DNA from: Melieria omissa
Taxonomy: Eukaryota; Arthropoda; Insecta; Diptera; Ulidiidae
Length of the DNA: 64,000 bases
Reading direction: 5' to 3'
Assembly (NCBI GenBank): GCA_963971225.1
Contig: OZ020270.1
Coordinates: 66,408,932 to 66,472,931 of the forward strand
Below the pieces are notes generated by a model. It saw only the letters and a program-made list of their open reading frames with translations, was not told where the DNA came from and ran no database searches. The position numbers were made by a program, and so were the translations under genes. Shown here piece after piece: positions 21,418-32,807 of this stretch (the first letter of the stretch is position 1; each line of letters starts with the position of its first letter).

Positions 21418-23361
21418 CAAGGTTCGACAAGGTTCGAAATTCGAGTAAGTAATTACTTAACTGGCCATAACAACCCGTTATCGGGTTACGGCCTGCCGCA
21501 AAACTTCTCTCTAGGCGCCACTGCTTCGCGCGCGCCTTCTCCAGTTGGTCACACCAAGAGATACCAGGGCCTCTTCCACTTGGTCCTTCCTCCGGAGACA
21601 CGGCCCCCCTCTTCGCCGTCGACCTCCAACCATCGCATCGAACACCTTTTTCGCCGGAGCTTCGTCGTCCATACGGCAGACATGGCCGAGCCAGCGTAGC
21701 CACTGGATGTTAATTCGCTGCGCTACGTCCATGTCCTTATACAGCTCATACAGCTCGTTATTGGTTCGTATGCGATAGTCGCCACCAGCACGAAGATTTT
21801 GCGAAGTACCTTCCTCTCGAACACTCCAAGGGCCGCTATGTCGTTTCGTGTCATTGTTTATGCTTCAGCGCCATAGAGGAGCACGGGCAAGATAAGCGTT
21901 TATAGAGTGCAAGTTTTGTCGGTCGAGAGAGGTCTCTACTTCTCAATTGCTTACCGAGACCGTAGTAGCACCTGTTGGCAAGAGTTATCCTTCGCTTTAT
22001 CTCCAGACTGACATCATTGCTGCTGTTGATGGCGGTGCCAAGGTAGACGAATTCCTTGAAAACTTCAAAGGTATACCTGTCGGCCTCGACGTGAGACCCT
22101 AGCCGCTGCGAGTCCCTGCGTGTAGACAGCATATACTTCGTCTTGCCCTCATTTGCCACCAGACCCATTTTGCAGATTCTCTTTCGATAGCCGCAAATGC
22201 AGCGGTGACATCTCGCTTGTTACGTCCGATGACATCAATGTCATCAGCGTAGGCAAGGAGCTTGACACTTTTGTTGAAGATTGTGCCATTATGATGTACA
22301 CCGGCCTTGCGCAGAACACTCTCCATGGTGAAGTTAAAGAGGTCGCAGGACAAAGGATCACCCTGTCTGAATCCTCGAATGGGTCGGAGAGATCACTTCC
22401 AACCTTGACGGAGCTGCGCGTATTGCTCAACGTCTCTCTGCAAAGTCTCACGAGCTTTGCAGGGATACCAAGTTCTGACAATGCGGCATATAGGTGATCC
22501 CTTATCGGGTTATCGAATGCTGCCTTGTAATCGATGAAAAGATGGTGAGTATCGATTTGATTCTCATGGGTCTTCTCCAGGATTTGGCGTCGAGTGAATA
22601 TCTGGTCAATGGTGGAGTAACCAGGTCTAAAGCCGCACTGATAAGGTCCAATCAGCGCCTTGGCGAGTGGCTTTAATCTTTCACATATTACGCTCGTCAG
22701 GACCTTGTATGTAATGGGAAGTAGGCTGATACCCCTGTAGTCGACGCATATTGTTGGGTTGCCTTTCTTCAGCACAGGGCAAAGGGCACTGAGGTTCCAA
22801 TCGTTGGGCATTCGTTCCTCCAGCCATGTTTTGCAGATGAGCTGATGCATGCACCCAATCAGCTCACCGCCACCGGCGTTGAACAATTCAGCTGGTAGCC
22901 AATCCGGCCCCGCAGCTTTATTGTTTTTGAGTCGCTGGATAGCAACCCAGACCTCGTCATAGCTGGGCGGTGGCACGTCCACACCGTCGTCGTCGATTGG
23001 TGCCGTCTAGACATCTTCACCACTGGCGGTATTTTTCCTTCGTCGCCTGCGAGCGCCTGGTGAAGTGCTCCTTCCACAACCTCAGCACACCCTGCGCATC
23101 CGTAACCAGATCCCCGTTTTCGTCTCTGCAAGAAGATGCCCCGGGCTTAAATCCTTCCGTGAGACGCTTAATTTTTTGGAAGAATTTTCGAGCGTCATTC
23201 CTGCTTCTGCACTCCTCGATTTCCTCACGCTCGCGCCTTTCTTGCTCCTGTTTCTTGCGTCTAAAAAGGCACCTCTCTTTCTTCCTCTCCTCCCGGTATT
23301 TTTCTGTCATGGCTCGCGTGGCTGCCGACTGCAGGGTCTTCTTGTAGGCAGCATTCTTCAC
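21395..23361 (-). pseudogene. RTE reverse transcriptase and C-terminus, frameshifted
   Basis: Pieces in order: a highly charged Arg/Glu/Lys-rich linker (23361-23017); the fingers and palm (22982-22330) with NNKAAGPDWLPAEL, DYRGISLLPITYKV, YQCGFRPGYSTIDQIF and FIDYKAAFD; the catalytic block LLAYADDIDVIGRN (near 22240); then KTKYMLSTR and FVYLGTAINSSND (22168-21851); and finally IQWLRWLGHVCRMDDEAPAKKV (21732-21395). The YADD catalytic pair is retained. Frameshifts near 23010, 22370, 22170 and 21840 inactivate it. Confidence 0.85.
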
Positions 23362-24660
23362 TGCAGTGGCTGCGCGACACTCTTCATCGTACCATTGGTT
23401 TTTTGGTGGTCAGCGTCGAAAACCAAGGACATTTTCTGCGGCGGCGCGCATTGAGTGGGATAATTGAGCTCATAATCCGCCGATATCATCAGGTGGAGAG
23501 GGGCAGCAACCGAGCTGGTTGGATAGTTGAGCGGAGTAGGCTTCGGCTACCCCTTGTGATCGCATCTTACTGATGTCCAGCTTTCTTCGCAAACTAGGTT
23601 GCGCGGTCTTCGCATGCGTACCTTGGCTGCAATAAGGTAATGGTCCGAGTCGATGTTGGGTCCTCTCAACGTGCGCACATCTAGAATGCTAGAAGCATGC
23701 CTTCCATCAATCACAATGTGTTCAATCTGGTTGCGGGTGGATTGATCGGGGGATAACCAAGTGGTCTTGTGGATATCGAGGTGTTTGAATTCGGTGCTAC
23801 TAACTACCATGTTTCGTGCCGCGGCAAAATCGATCAGCCTCAGACCGTTGTTCGAAGTAGTCCCATGGAGGCTGAACTGCCCGACTGTGGAGCCAAAGAT
23901 GCCTTCTCGCCCGACCTTTGCATTGAAGTCCCCGGGCACCCGTCGTAGACGTCCTCGAGCTTCGCATAGAAGGCATCCTTGGTCGCATCGTCCTTCTCTT
24001 CCGTGCGCGGGCGTGCGCGAAAATTAGGCTGATGCTAAAGTATTTAGCTTTGATGCGGATCGAAGCCAGCCGTTCGTTCACCGGAGTGACGTGGTGTCGA
24101 AGTTTCTTGCTGACCACAAATCCGCAGCCAAATTCGCGCTTCTCCGCATGGTAGCTGTAGTAGATGTCGCAGTCTGCTTGCTTGGAGCAACCTTGTCTTG
24201 TCCATCGCATTTCCTGGATGGCGGTGATGTCAGCCTTACATTTCGTGAGGGCTTCCGCCAGTTGGATAGAGGCACCTTCCCTATAGAGGGTCCGGACATT
24301 CCAGGTGCATATCCTCAAATCGTGGTCCTTGAATCGTTTGCTGTGGTCGTCAACATTGTGGGTTCCTTCCGAGGCTTGCTTTTGGCTTTCATTGGTAGAT
24401 GATTTTCCGTGGCGGGCACGAAACCCTGCGCACAACCCAAATTTGAAGTCCTGGGGATTGGACTCGCTGCACACATTAGTTCAATATTCAGCGGGTGCCA
24501 AACAGCTATCCAAAAGGGCCGCGCGGAGGCTGTACATCAGCTTGGATTGGACAGGGACAAGGATCTTTCTGGCGTTTGCCAGGTTGAACGCAATCACAGA
24601 CTTTACCTTGTATGTCCGCTCCCTTCCTTCCAAGGTTCAACGTTTTCGGTAAAAATAAGA
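21418..24660 (-). mobile_element. RTE-clade LINE, near full length but decayed
   Basis: About 3.2 kb on the minus strand has the order apurinic-type endonuclease, linker, reverse transcriptase, C-terminal region. The overall length and the endonuclease opening LRICTWNVRTLYREG fit the RTE clade. The 3' end near 21418-21440 carries the short tandem unit aaggttcgac, as RTE elements often end in short repeats. At least six frame changes split the ORF. Confidence 0.85.
23547..24474 (-). pseudogene. RTE endonuclease domain
   Basis: This encodes the endonuclease that nicks target DNA to prime reverse transcription. Motifs in order: ICTWNVRTLY (metal-binding Asn), ADITAIQEMRW (Glu), YYSYHAEKREFGCGFVVSKK, then after a frameshift near 23935 PGDFNAKVGREG (Asp/Asn) and DSDHYLIAAKVRMR (terminal Asp-His). 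The clade-typical residues are present but the two frames do not join, so the protein is broken. Confidence 0.85.
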
Positions 24661-24890
24661 AAGGAATTTTTGTTGAAAATGTTAACTGTTGCATTATAGT
24701 TTCCTGATCTGAAAATTGCCTAAAAGATATTGAACAAAAACTCAAGACTAAAAGGCCATCATTATTTCCATACAGGACTTTTAATATATTAAATAACGAC
24801 TTTTTAAAAACAATAAGTTTTTTGCAAAACTAATTTTTTTAGTTTCCTTCTGACTCAACACAGCGATTTTCGTGGTTTAAAGAGTGTTAA

Positions 24891-25515
24891 AACATTTTCG
24901 GCCGCTGGTCGATTTTTCGACCAGCCACTTTGAAGGAGAGTAGCTCTGCACTTAGACATTATATCTTTGAACTTTTGATGCATAAAATAGCTTTGGTCTT
25001 TTGGTAACCCCTCGAAATAATATTTTTTGTTTTTAAAGCTAATTTTAGAGATGTTGGTGAAGGCACGAAAAAAAGCATTTTTGTAGTCATATTTTGAATA
25101 TTCTGAAAAATATATACCCTTTTTAAATTATTGATTTATTATTGATTATTTACGAAGCCTAAAGACCAAATTACCATAATCAATTGATATCCATAAGATT
25201 ATGAAAATATTTTTACCTCTCAGCACCGCGTACTTTTCAGTGGTCGAAAAATCGACCATTGACCAGAAGTCGTCATGTATGTACATATGTAAGCCAACAA
25301 TTGTTTGTTTTCATTCTTGATTATTATTTGACTAAAACTATGTACAAATATATTTGTTTTTATTTGAAATTGAATTTTTATTAATTTATAAAAAAAATTT
25401 TGTAAAAAAAAAACACCAAAAAAATCCAAAAATATTCTTGATTAAGGTCCTAAATGTAAGTCCTTAAAAGGAATTACAAAAATATTGGCTATTTCTGGTA
25501 GCGGCCGAAAATGGG
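24891..25515. mobile_element. TTAA MITE family, copy A
   Basis: This 625-bp copy is flanked by TTAA (24887-24890, 25516-25519). The right end reads agcggccgaaaatggg; the left end has drifted to AACATTTTCGGCCGCT. Next to each end is a small hairpin built from ggtcgatttttcgacc. It is non-coding and closely similar to copy B at 27990-28664. Confidence 0.85.
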
Positions 25516-25519
25516 TTAA

Positions 25520-25858
25520 AAGAGATTTATATCATCGGCTGGGATGTTCTTCAGGATGGCGGTACATGCCTTTTGGATGACTTTTACACCAAAAATGCAT
25601 TTTACCGAAAAGGTAAAAGGTCACACAGTGCCAAATCAGGCTAATATGGGGATTTTGGTTAAAACACGATTTTTAGCCCTTCGAATATTTAATTCCAAAT
25701 AACTTTTAGTCATCAGTGCGGGACAATCGTTTCAGTAATATTGGTTTTTCATTCGATGCTAATTTTTGTTTCCATGACACAACACAAACGTGTTGAAAAT
25801 TTTGACTGAAAATTGGGAAAAGTACCTTCTCAACTACTATTTACAATACAGTACAGTA
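25520..25858. other. No gene recognised
   Basis: Short A/T-rich spacer between MITE copy A and the left end of the pogo-like element. Nothing recognised. Confidence 0.4.
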
Positions 25859-25884
25859 GGGGAATAGGTTCAGTTATGGTCACT

Positions 25885-26030
25885 TGTTGAAATATTGTAC
25901 TATAACAAAAACACTTTGTTAAACACTTTGGAAAAACTGAATACGTTCTGTTTTGGATTTCAATAGTAAAATTTGTATTTTAAAATTTTTCATTCTTGAA
26001 TAAACTCTCTCTCGTAAAACATCAACCGAG
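25885..26030 (+). repeat. copia 5' LTR
   Basis: A short LTR of about 140 bp begins TGTTGAAATATTGTAC. Its inner boundary is approximate because the 3' LTR is deleted near its end, but the primer binding site at 26035 sets a limit. This copy shows the empty target (attgTActataac) of the insertion that split the 3' LTR. Confidence 0.75.
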
Positions 26031-26113
26031 AAAAGGTTATGGGCCCAGGCTCGTAGAACGCAAGGAGATAACGTACGGCCTACAACGAGGTAGCAAGAAT
26101 ATAAAAGAAAACG

Positions 26114-26710
26114 ATGTCGTCGCTGTACCAAATAGAAAGGCTTGAGGAACGAAATTATGATGGATGGAAGATCCACATTCGCAGTGTCCTCGTCCACACG
26201 GATCTCTGGGAGTACGTGGACGGGACGAATACGATTCCGGCAGAAGAGCCAGAAGCCGCAATATGGAGAAAACAGGACCAGAAGGCGCTTTCGACCATCT
26301 TACTCAGCATGAAAATGTCGCAGTTAAGCGTGGTAAAGCATTGCGAAACAGCACGGGAAGCATGGCTGCTTTTAAAGAAGAAATTTGAGCCTCGTGGACT
26401 AGCAAGAAAGGTGCTACTGTTTCGGAAACTATTGGGCTTAAAGATGGTTCCAGTGCAGACGATGAATAGTCTCGACAAGATTTCGAGGACATCGTCAACA
26501 AGCTGTTTGAAGTCGACATCAGGATTCCGGAAGAGCTATTGTCCATCGTCCTGCTAAACAGTCTGCCTGACGAATTTGAGACGTTTGTGGTAGCAATCGA
26601 ATCCCGAGATGTGCTGCCTCCATTAAATGCGCTGAAATCGAAGATGCTGGAGGAGTTCGAGCGGCGCAACGGAAAAGAAAACGAAGAACGCAACAATCAA
26701 CAATTTTTTT
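26114..26710 (+). pseudogene. copia Gag, N-terminal part
   Basis: This is the capsid precursor of the copia element. It begins MSSLYQIERLEERNYDGWKI, with the aromatic YDGWK block that opens many copia Gags, followed by VHTDLWEYVDG and AREAWLLLKKKFEPRG (residues 80-100). A frameshift near 26478 moves the frame to FEDIVNKLFEVDIRIPEELL. Together with the zinc-knuckle segment downstream it makes a Gag of ordinary length. It is broken by at least two frame changes. Confidence 0.8.
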
Positions 26711-26780
26711 AAGCAAGGCAGGGAACGCTCGCGGAGCAGTACCTGAGAAGCTGAAGAACGACAAGCAGAAGAAAGAAGAT

Positions 26781-27086
26781 TTGAAATGCTTCAAATGCGG
26801 ACGAAAAGGACATTTCGCCCGAGAGTGTATGAAAAGAAGTCCCATTTCAAATGCAATGCTGTACGGTATGCAAGCTGAAGGATTGCAACGAAATACATGG
26901 GTGTTCGACAGTGGTTCAACGTGTCACATGTGTTGTGACGAAAAAATGTTTAAACAAATACGAAACTACAAAGAAAGGATTGATTTGGCAGCAGAATACT
27001 CCATTTCATCAGCCGGCGTCGGAGATGTGCACCTGCGGACTCCATTCGGTGATGATTTCGTCTTGAGGGATGTACTAACAATATAG
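26781..27086 (+). pseudogene. copia zinc knuckle and protease start
   Basis: This holds the nucleocapsid zinc knuckle CFKCGRKGHFAREC and, 30 residues on, the retropepsin active site WVFDSGSTCHMC. The frame continues to DDFVLRDVLTI and is cut there by the 2.8-kb insertion at 27086. The next residues of the same protein, YVPELRRN, resume after 29932, so the protease is split in mid-domain. Confidence 0.85.
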
Positions 27087-27989
27087 AGAATACGCATCTT
27101 CACAAATTTATCAAGCGTGTTTCTTGACGCGGGCGGGAAGAGATGAGCGGAGGCATAGGTTGCGGGAAATTTGCTCGCACTCAACAGTTTGCGATCTTGT
27201 TCGTCGAAGCGCAAGCGGAGAGTAGACAACGAGCCAAAGCATCGCCATCGTCGTTTCAACGAAGATGATTCGGGATTCGCTAATGTTTTTGGTGTTGTCG
27301 TTTGTTGTGTGCTATGCTTTTTATGTTGCCGATTGGTTCTGCTGCACAGATTGCTGTCAGCTCACCATCAATCGAATCTTTGTAGTGTATTGCTTTTTGC
27401 TGGCCAATGCTTTGATTGATTTTAAAATTTGGTGGTTGATCCCAATTTAACATGTTTACAAATATTTTTACGTGGCGAGTTCGAAGTAAAATTATTTGTA
27501 TATATTTTCGCATTTGATTACAATTTTTAAGAATATGGGAAAACTACGAAAAAAATTAACTGATAGGCATATTGACTTCAATATTCGTAAAACACTTGAA
27601 ATCAAAAATATTTAGATGCGTGTTTTAATTTTGTTTTTTTTTTGAAAATCGAAATCTAACGGACAAACCAAGGGTTAAAAGATTGTATAGAAAAACAAAA
27701 TTTAATAGGTCTATTGACTTTCAATAGGGCGAAAGCACTACTAAAGCACTAAATAAAGAAATAAATGATAAGACAAGTATTTTGTCATAAGAAAAATGTA
27801 AAAAATATTCTACACCTGAATGGTTCCATGGCGAATGATGTGACCATAAATTTACAATATTAGATTTTCTTATTTTAGTTCTTTTAAATAAGCATTATAT
27901 GTGGGCCGTAAGAAAGGATCCAAAGAACGGGACGGAAAATTATTACGGGCTAATAAATACGTTTTCTTTCCAATTCCATTTTTATTTAA

Positions 27990-28664
27990 CCCATTTTCGG
28001 CCGCTGGTCGATTTTTCGACCAGTCACTTTGAAGGAGAGTAGCTCTGCACTTAGACATTATATCTTTGAACTTTTGATGCATAAAATAGCTTTGGTCTTT
28101 TGGTAACCCCTCCAAATTATAATTTTTTTTAAAAGATAAATTTAGAGATGTTGGCGAAGGCACGAAAAAAGCATTTTTTAGTCATATTTTGAATATTCTG
28201 AAAAATATATAACCTTTTCAAATTATCGATGTATTATTGATTATTTACGAAGCCTAAAGACCAACTTACCACAATCAATTGATATCCATAAGTTTATGAA
28301 AATATTTTTAACCCTTCAGCACCGCGTACTTTTCAGTGGTCGAAAAATCGACTATTGGCCAGAAGTCGTCATGTATGTACATATGTAAGCCAACAATTGT
28401 TTGTTTTCATGCTTGATTATTATCTGACTAAAACTATGTACATAATATGTACATATGTACACATGTACATATGTAATATGTATAAAACAAATATATATTA
28501 TATATTTGTTTTTATTTGCAATTCAATTTTTATTTATTAATAAAAAAATTTTGTAGAAAAAAAACAAAAAAAATCCAAAAATATTCTTGATTAAGGTCCT
28601 AAATATAAGTCCTTAAAAGGAATTAGAAAAATATTTGCTATTTCTGGTAGCGGCCGAAAATGGG
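27990..28664. mobile_element. TTAA MITE family, copy B
   Basis: This 675-bp copy is flanked by TTAA (27986-27989, 28665-28668) with clean ends CCCATTTTCGGCCGCT and AGCGGCCGAAAATGGG. It is closely similar to copy A. The extra length is largely a microsatellite-like ATGTAC/ATATGTAC expansion at about 28435-28500, which is nearly absent from copy A. It is non-coding, with hairpins of ggtcgatttttcgacc type by each end. Confidence 0.88.
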
Positions 28665-28868
28665 TTAATTGTCTTTGTCGCCATGACAGCCATATTTTAT
28701 TTTCTTTTCTATGCTTTTGCGCACACTACAGTCAGTTGTGAGTTCAGGAGCAATATGCGACGCCGTGCAGGCTTATAGAAGAAGAACAAAAGCCCGCCAG
28801 AAAATAGAAATCGTTTTACAATTTCAGCTTTTCGCCAGAGCAACAACAAGAACAACAGCACATCGTCA

Positions 28869-29707
28869 TAGAGTCCGACCGATACCAAATTGTTTGGCCG
28901 ATGCCGATGCCGATTAATCGGCATCGGCCAATTCTCAGCCGATGCCGATTAATCGGTCAAAAGGCCGAAAATCGGCCGATGCCGATGCCGATGCCGATGC
29001 CGATTCCATAGAAAAAAAAACACGAATGAATTCAATCAAAAACACTGCTTATTTTATAAAACTTTACATATATAGTACATTTCATCACATTCATCACAAA
29101 TTAACAAACAAAAACGAGAAAATAAACAACTAAAAACTAAATAAAATTACAAGAAAATTCAGAATTTAAATACATTAAACTAAAATTTCCCCCAAATTTA
29201 TAACACATAAAATAAATATTTCATGAAAATTGCTCATTCTATTTGGCACAAGGAATTAACAAAAGACCCAATAGCCAATATTGCTGAACAAGGTGTTGAT
29301 GTAGCAAAAATAGATTAAAAATATCTGTAAAATATTGTCCCCTTAAGTGTTTGTCATAAAATCCAAACAAATCTAAGGAGAAACCCCCCTAATCAGGCAA
29401 CACTGGTTTGTAACGTATAATAAAAATGTAATAAATATACAAAGCGAGATATGAAAAAGAAAGACAGTGCGATTCAGCTGCAAATAAAAACAAACAAGAA
29501 ATAAAAGCAGGAAAATCTACCAAAAAAAACCGATGTGGCATCGGCCAAAAAAAGCCGATGTGGCATCGGCCAAAAAAGGGCGAAGCCGATGCCGATGCCG
29601 ATTCTTTTTTTTTTGGCCGATGCCGATACTAGCCGATGCCGATACCAATTTTATTGGCCGATACTAGCCGATGCCGATGCCGATGCCGATTAATCGGTCG
29701 GACTCTA
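28869..29707. mobile_element. GCCGAT-rich hAT element, copy 1
   Basis: This 839-bp element has inverted ends TAGAGTCCGACCGAT and an 8-bp duplication catcgtca (28861-28868, 29708-29715), both hAT traits. Blocks of the hexamer gccgat or its complement atcggc crowd both subterminal regions. The middle is A/T-rich and non-coding. Copy 2 at 60615-61358 has the same layout. Confidence 0.88.
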
Positions 29708-29932
29708 CATCGTCATCCTCCTCTTCGCACAATTGAGCGAGAATGAACGAGTGAGCACAGACGCGGCATTCGTGTTTCTATGATTTGCGCTCAGAGCATT
29801 GTGCTGTCGTTTAAAGTGTTTCCTCTCGTTGTCTACCCCCCGCATCTAGAAGACATCGCCACCCGTCAGCACCCGCATTCAAATTTTTGCTTGTACGTGA
29901 TGCACACTCTTTATGTTTCATACTTTTTGGTA

Positions 29933-30800
29933 CTATACGTACCAGAACTCAGACGCAATTTTATATCGATTTCCCGATGCGTGGAAATGAAGTTGGAAGC
30001 GGTATTCACAGAGAAAATGGTTACAATGCACAACGAACGTGGCAAAATAATTCTTCGTGGACGGAAAGTTGGACAACTTTACATCTGCGATGGCGAAGAC
30101 GAAAGACGGAAGCAGAATGGCGCATGTTACATGGCGTGCTGCAACGATTTGCAGTTGTGGCATTATCGACTTGGACATTTAAATATGGCAAGTATGATTG
30201 AATTATCCAAGAAAGAGATGGTTCATGGACTTAACATTAAAGAAGCTCGAAAAGATATCGTATGCGAGGTGTGCGATAGAGCAAAACTATGCGTGAAGCC
30301 ATTTCCTAAAGCTGCAACTTACTGTAGCAAGGAAGTGCTGCGGCCCAATGAGGGTGACTTCAGCTGGAGGTGCCCGATATTTTGTATTGTTCATCGACGA
30401 TTTTTCGAGGATGACGTTTGTGTACTTGCTCAAAAACAAAGGAGAAGTATTCAACGCCTATCAAAGTTTCGTCGCGATGGCAGAGAGGCAAACGTCCAAG
30501 AAGTTGAAGGTGTTACGAAGTGACAACGGACGCGAATACTTGAGCAAAGAGTTCTCAATGAGTCTGGAGAAACTTGGAATTCGAAGACAATTTTCTGTTG
30601 AATATACACCGCAACAGAATGGTGTCGCGGAGCGGGCGAATCGGACAATTGTAGAGATGGCACGATGTATGCTGATTGCATCAAACTTGCAAGAGTTGTT
30701 ATGGGGAGAAGCTGTACACACTGCAGTTTATCTCCGCAATCGCAGTCCATCGGTGGCTTTGGATGGGAAGACTCCAGTGGAAAAGTGGAGCGGTATCTAG
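29933..30800 (+). pseudogene. copia pre-integrase finger and integrase
   Basis: This resumes the protease end (YVPELRRNFISISRC) and runs through the pre-integrase HHCC finger (LWHYRLGHLNMASM...CEVCDRAKLC). After a frameshift near 30350 it enters the integrase core: FVLFIDDFSRMTFVYLL (first Asp), LRSDNGREYLS (second Asp) and YTPQQNGVAERANRTIVEMA (Glu). All three catalytic residues are kept. The frame stops at 30800 with a further shift. Confidence 0.85.
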
Positions 30801-30899
30801 CCAACAATATCACATCTACGAGTATTTGGTTGCAAAGCATTTGTTCTGGATAAACGACCAGGCAATTCCAAGTTCCAAGCCAGAGGCTTCGAATGTGCT

Positions 30900-32262
30900 T
30901 TGGTGGGATATTGCGAGGCATACCGTTTATTGGACCCAAAAACAAAGAAGCTGTACAAAAGTCGTGATGTTAAGTTTTTGGAAAGTGCGACAGTTGCAGC
31001 TCAAAATTCTATTAGAAATCCATTGGAAATCTTGGCAGAACAACGGGATAACGGGAGTGACCAGAAAATAGTTAACAATATAGACTTGGTAAGCATTTTT
31101 TCACACAACGAAGTACCACCGTATGTGGATAGGGCTGATAGAGGTGATCAAGTTGATGAAGCAGCACCTAGCGTTGATGGTGACAACACAACAAGTTACA
31201 AAACACTGAGGTCCGGTAAAGTAGTTTTTAATAGTTACTTAGAAGCGGATGACGACAACATACCATATTTTACCATGGTAAAATAAGTTCTAAACAGAGA
31301 TGACCGCGAAAAGTGGATAGAATCCATGCAAAACGAATTCGATTCATTAACGTCGAAGAAAACATGGATTTTGGTAAACAAACCACCTAACGTACCCGTA
31401 ATAAATAACAAATGGACGTATTGAACGGTATACCTAAATCTAGATTAGTAGCTAAAGGGTGTTCACAGAAATATGGAATTAATTACTCCGAAACTTTTTC
31501 CCCTGTAACACGATATTCTACTGTAAGAATTATATTGGCTTTAGCTGCCGAGTTTAAACTTTTGGTACAGCTAGATGTAACCACTGCACATTTGAATGGA
31601 GATATCGACGTCGACGTTTATATGCAACAGCCAGAAGGATTTGAGGATAAACGTTATCCAGACAAAGTTTGTAAACTTCAAAAATCCCTCTATGGTTTGA
31701 AACAGTCTGGACGGCTATGGAACGAGAAATTAGATGAAATATTACGTAAAATTGGGTTTACTCGTTGCAAAGTAGATCCATGCGCGTACAAGATGATGCG
31801 GCAAAAGGAACTTATCATTGTCATTGTATACGTCGATGATATGTTAGTTGTATGTTCGAAGCTAGATACAATGAAGCAAGTTAAAGCAGATATTTCTTCA
31901 TGGCTAGAAATTACGGACAAAGGTCCAGTTGATTACTTTCTAGGGATGGAGGTGGAGAGAAAAGAATCCACTGGCCCCATTTCGATATCCCAGAAAAATA
32001 TAATAGAAGAACTTTTGGAGAAGTACAATATGACACAATGTCGCAAATGCAGTACACCTTTGGATGCAGGGATGGAATTTAAAAAGGAATCAAATTGTAA
32101 CGACGAAGACAAGGTAGACGTCAACGACTATCAATCTTTGATTGGGTCATTAATGTACATAGGGATTTGCACGAGACCAGACATAATCCATTCCGTCAGC
32201 AAGTTGGCCCAGTTCAATAAAGAACCAAGAAGCGAAACATATTTTGAGATATTTAAGCCATA
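30900..32262 (+). pseudogene. copia linker and reverse transcriptase
   Basis: The segment 30900-31286 carries the linker ending in SYKTLRSGKVV. The reverse transcriptase proper follows in the frame from 31412, with SRLVAKGCSQKYGINYSETF, LVQLDVTTAHLNGD (copia-type motif A) and VCKLQKSLYGLKQSGRLWN. The catalytic block is IVIVYVDDMLVV (YVDD) near 31835. The frame shifts between 31290 and 31412 and again near 32240, so the enzyme is not encoded in one piece. Confidence 0.88.
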
Positions 32263-32771
32263 CATCTAAATATGCTTTAAGATATAGGCCAACGGGCAAA
32301 TCACTTTTCAGATATTCAGACGCCGATTGGGCTAGTTGTTGCGAGGATAGAAAATCGTACACAGGATTCGTGTTTATACTAGCCGGCGCTGCAGTTTCAT
32401 ATGAATCAAAGAAACAACCAACGGTAGCTTTAAGCAGCACGGAGGCAGAGTATATGGCTATATCTGCAGCAACTAAGGAAGTAATATACCTACGTAATTT
32501 ACTCGCGGAACTCGGATTTGAAAGGTGTGTAAAAGATGCTACGACCTTGTGCGGAGACAACATAAGTGCACAACAACTGGTTCGGAATCCAGTGTACCAC
32601 GCAAGAAGCAAACACATCGATATCAGGGTACATCATGTTCGAGAAGTATATCAAAATGGTTTGATAAAACTATTATGTGTACCAACGACTGAAAATATGG
32701 CAGACATTTTTACCAAGAACCTACAGAAAGCGAAGCATGAAGTATTGTATCCAAAGTTGGGAATTCAATAA
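32244..32771 (+). pseudogene. copia RNase H
   Basis: This domain removes the RNA strand after copying. It opens RYLSHTSKYALRYRP and contains YSDADWASC (first Asp), VALSSTEAEYMA (Glu), LCGDNISAQQLV (Asp) and ARSKHIDIRVHHVRE. It ends with a natural stop at 32771, 20 bases before the 3' LTR. The domain itself is intact. Confidence 0.88.
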
Positions 32772-32807
32772 GTGTTTTTTATTAAGGGATGGTGTTGAAA
32801 TATTGTA

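Larger units (their letters stand above)
27086..29932. mobile_element. Unidentified 2.8-kb insertion inside copia
   Basis: The copia protein reads continuously (VLTI then YVPELRRN) when this segment is removed. The sequence TATA is found at both edges and may be the target duplication. I see no transposase, no clear terminal repeats and no LTR. A 12-bp inverted match (gtagacaacgag) lies at about 27213 and, inverted, at about 29828. It is itself host to a TTAA MITE and a hAT element. Confidence 0.55.

Noticed and set aside
28900..29000. CRISPR-like regularly spaced gccgat repeats
   Set aside because: The units are direct hexamers without spacers of constant length, inside a hAT element in an animal genome.
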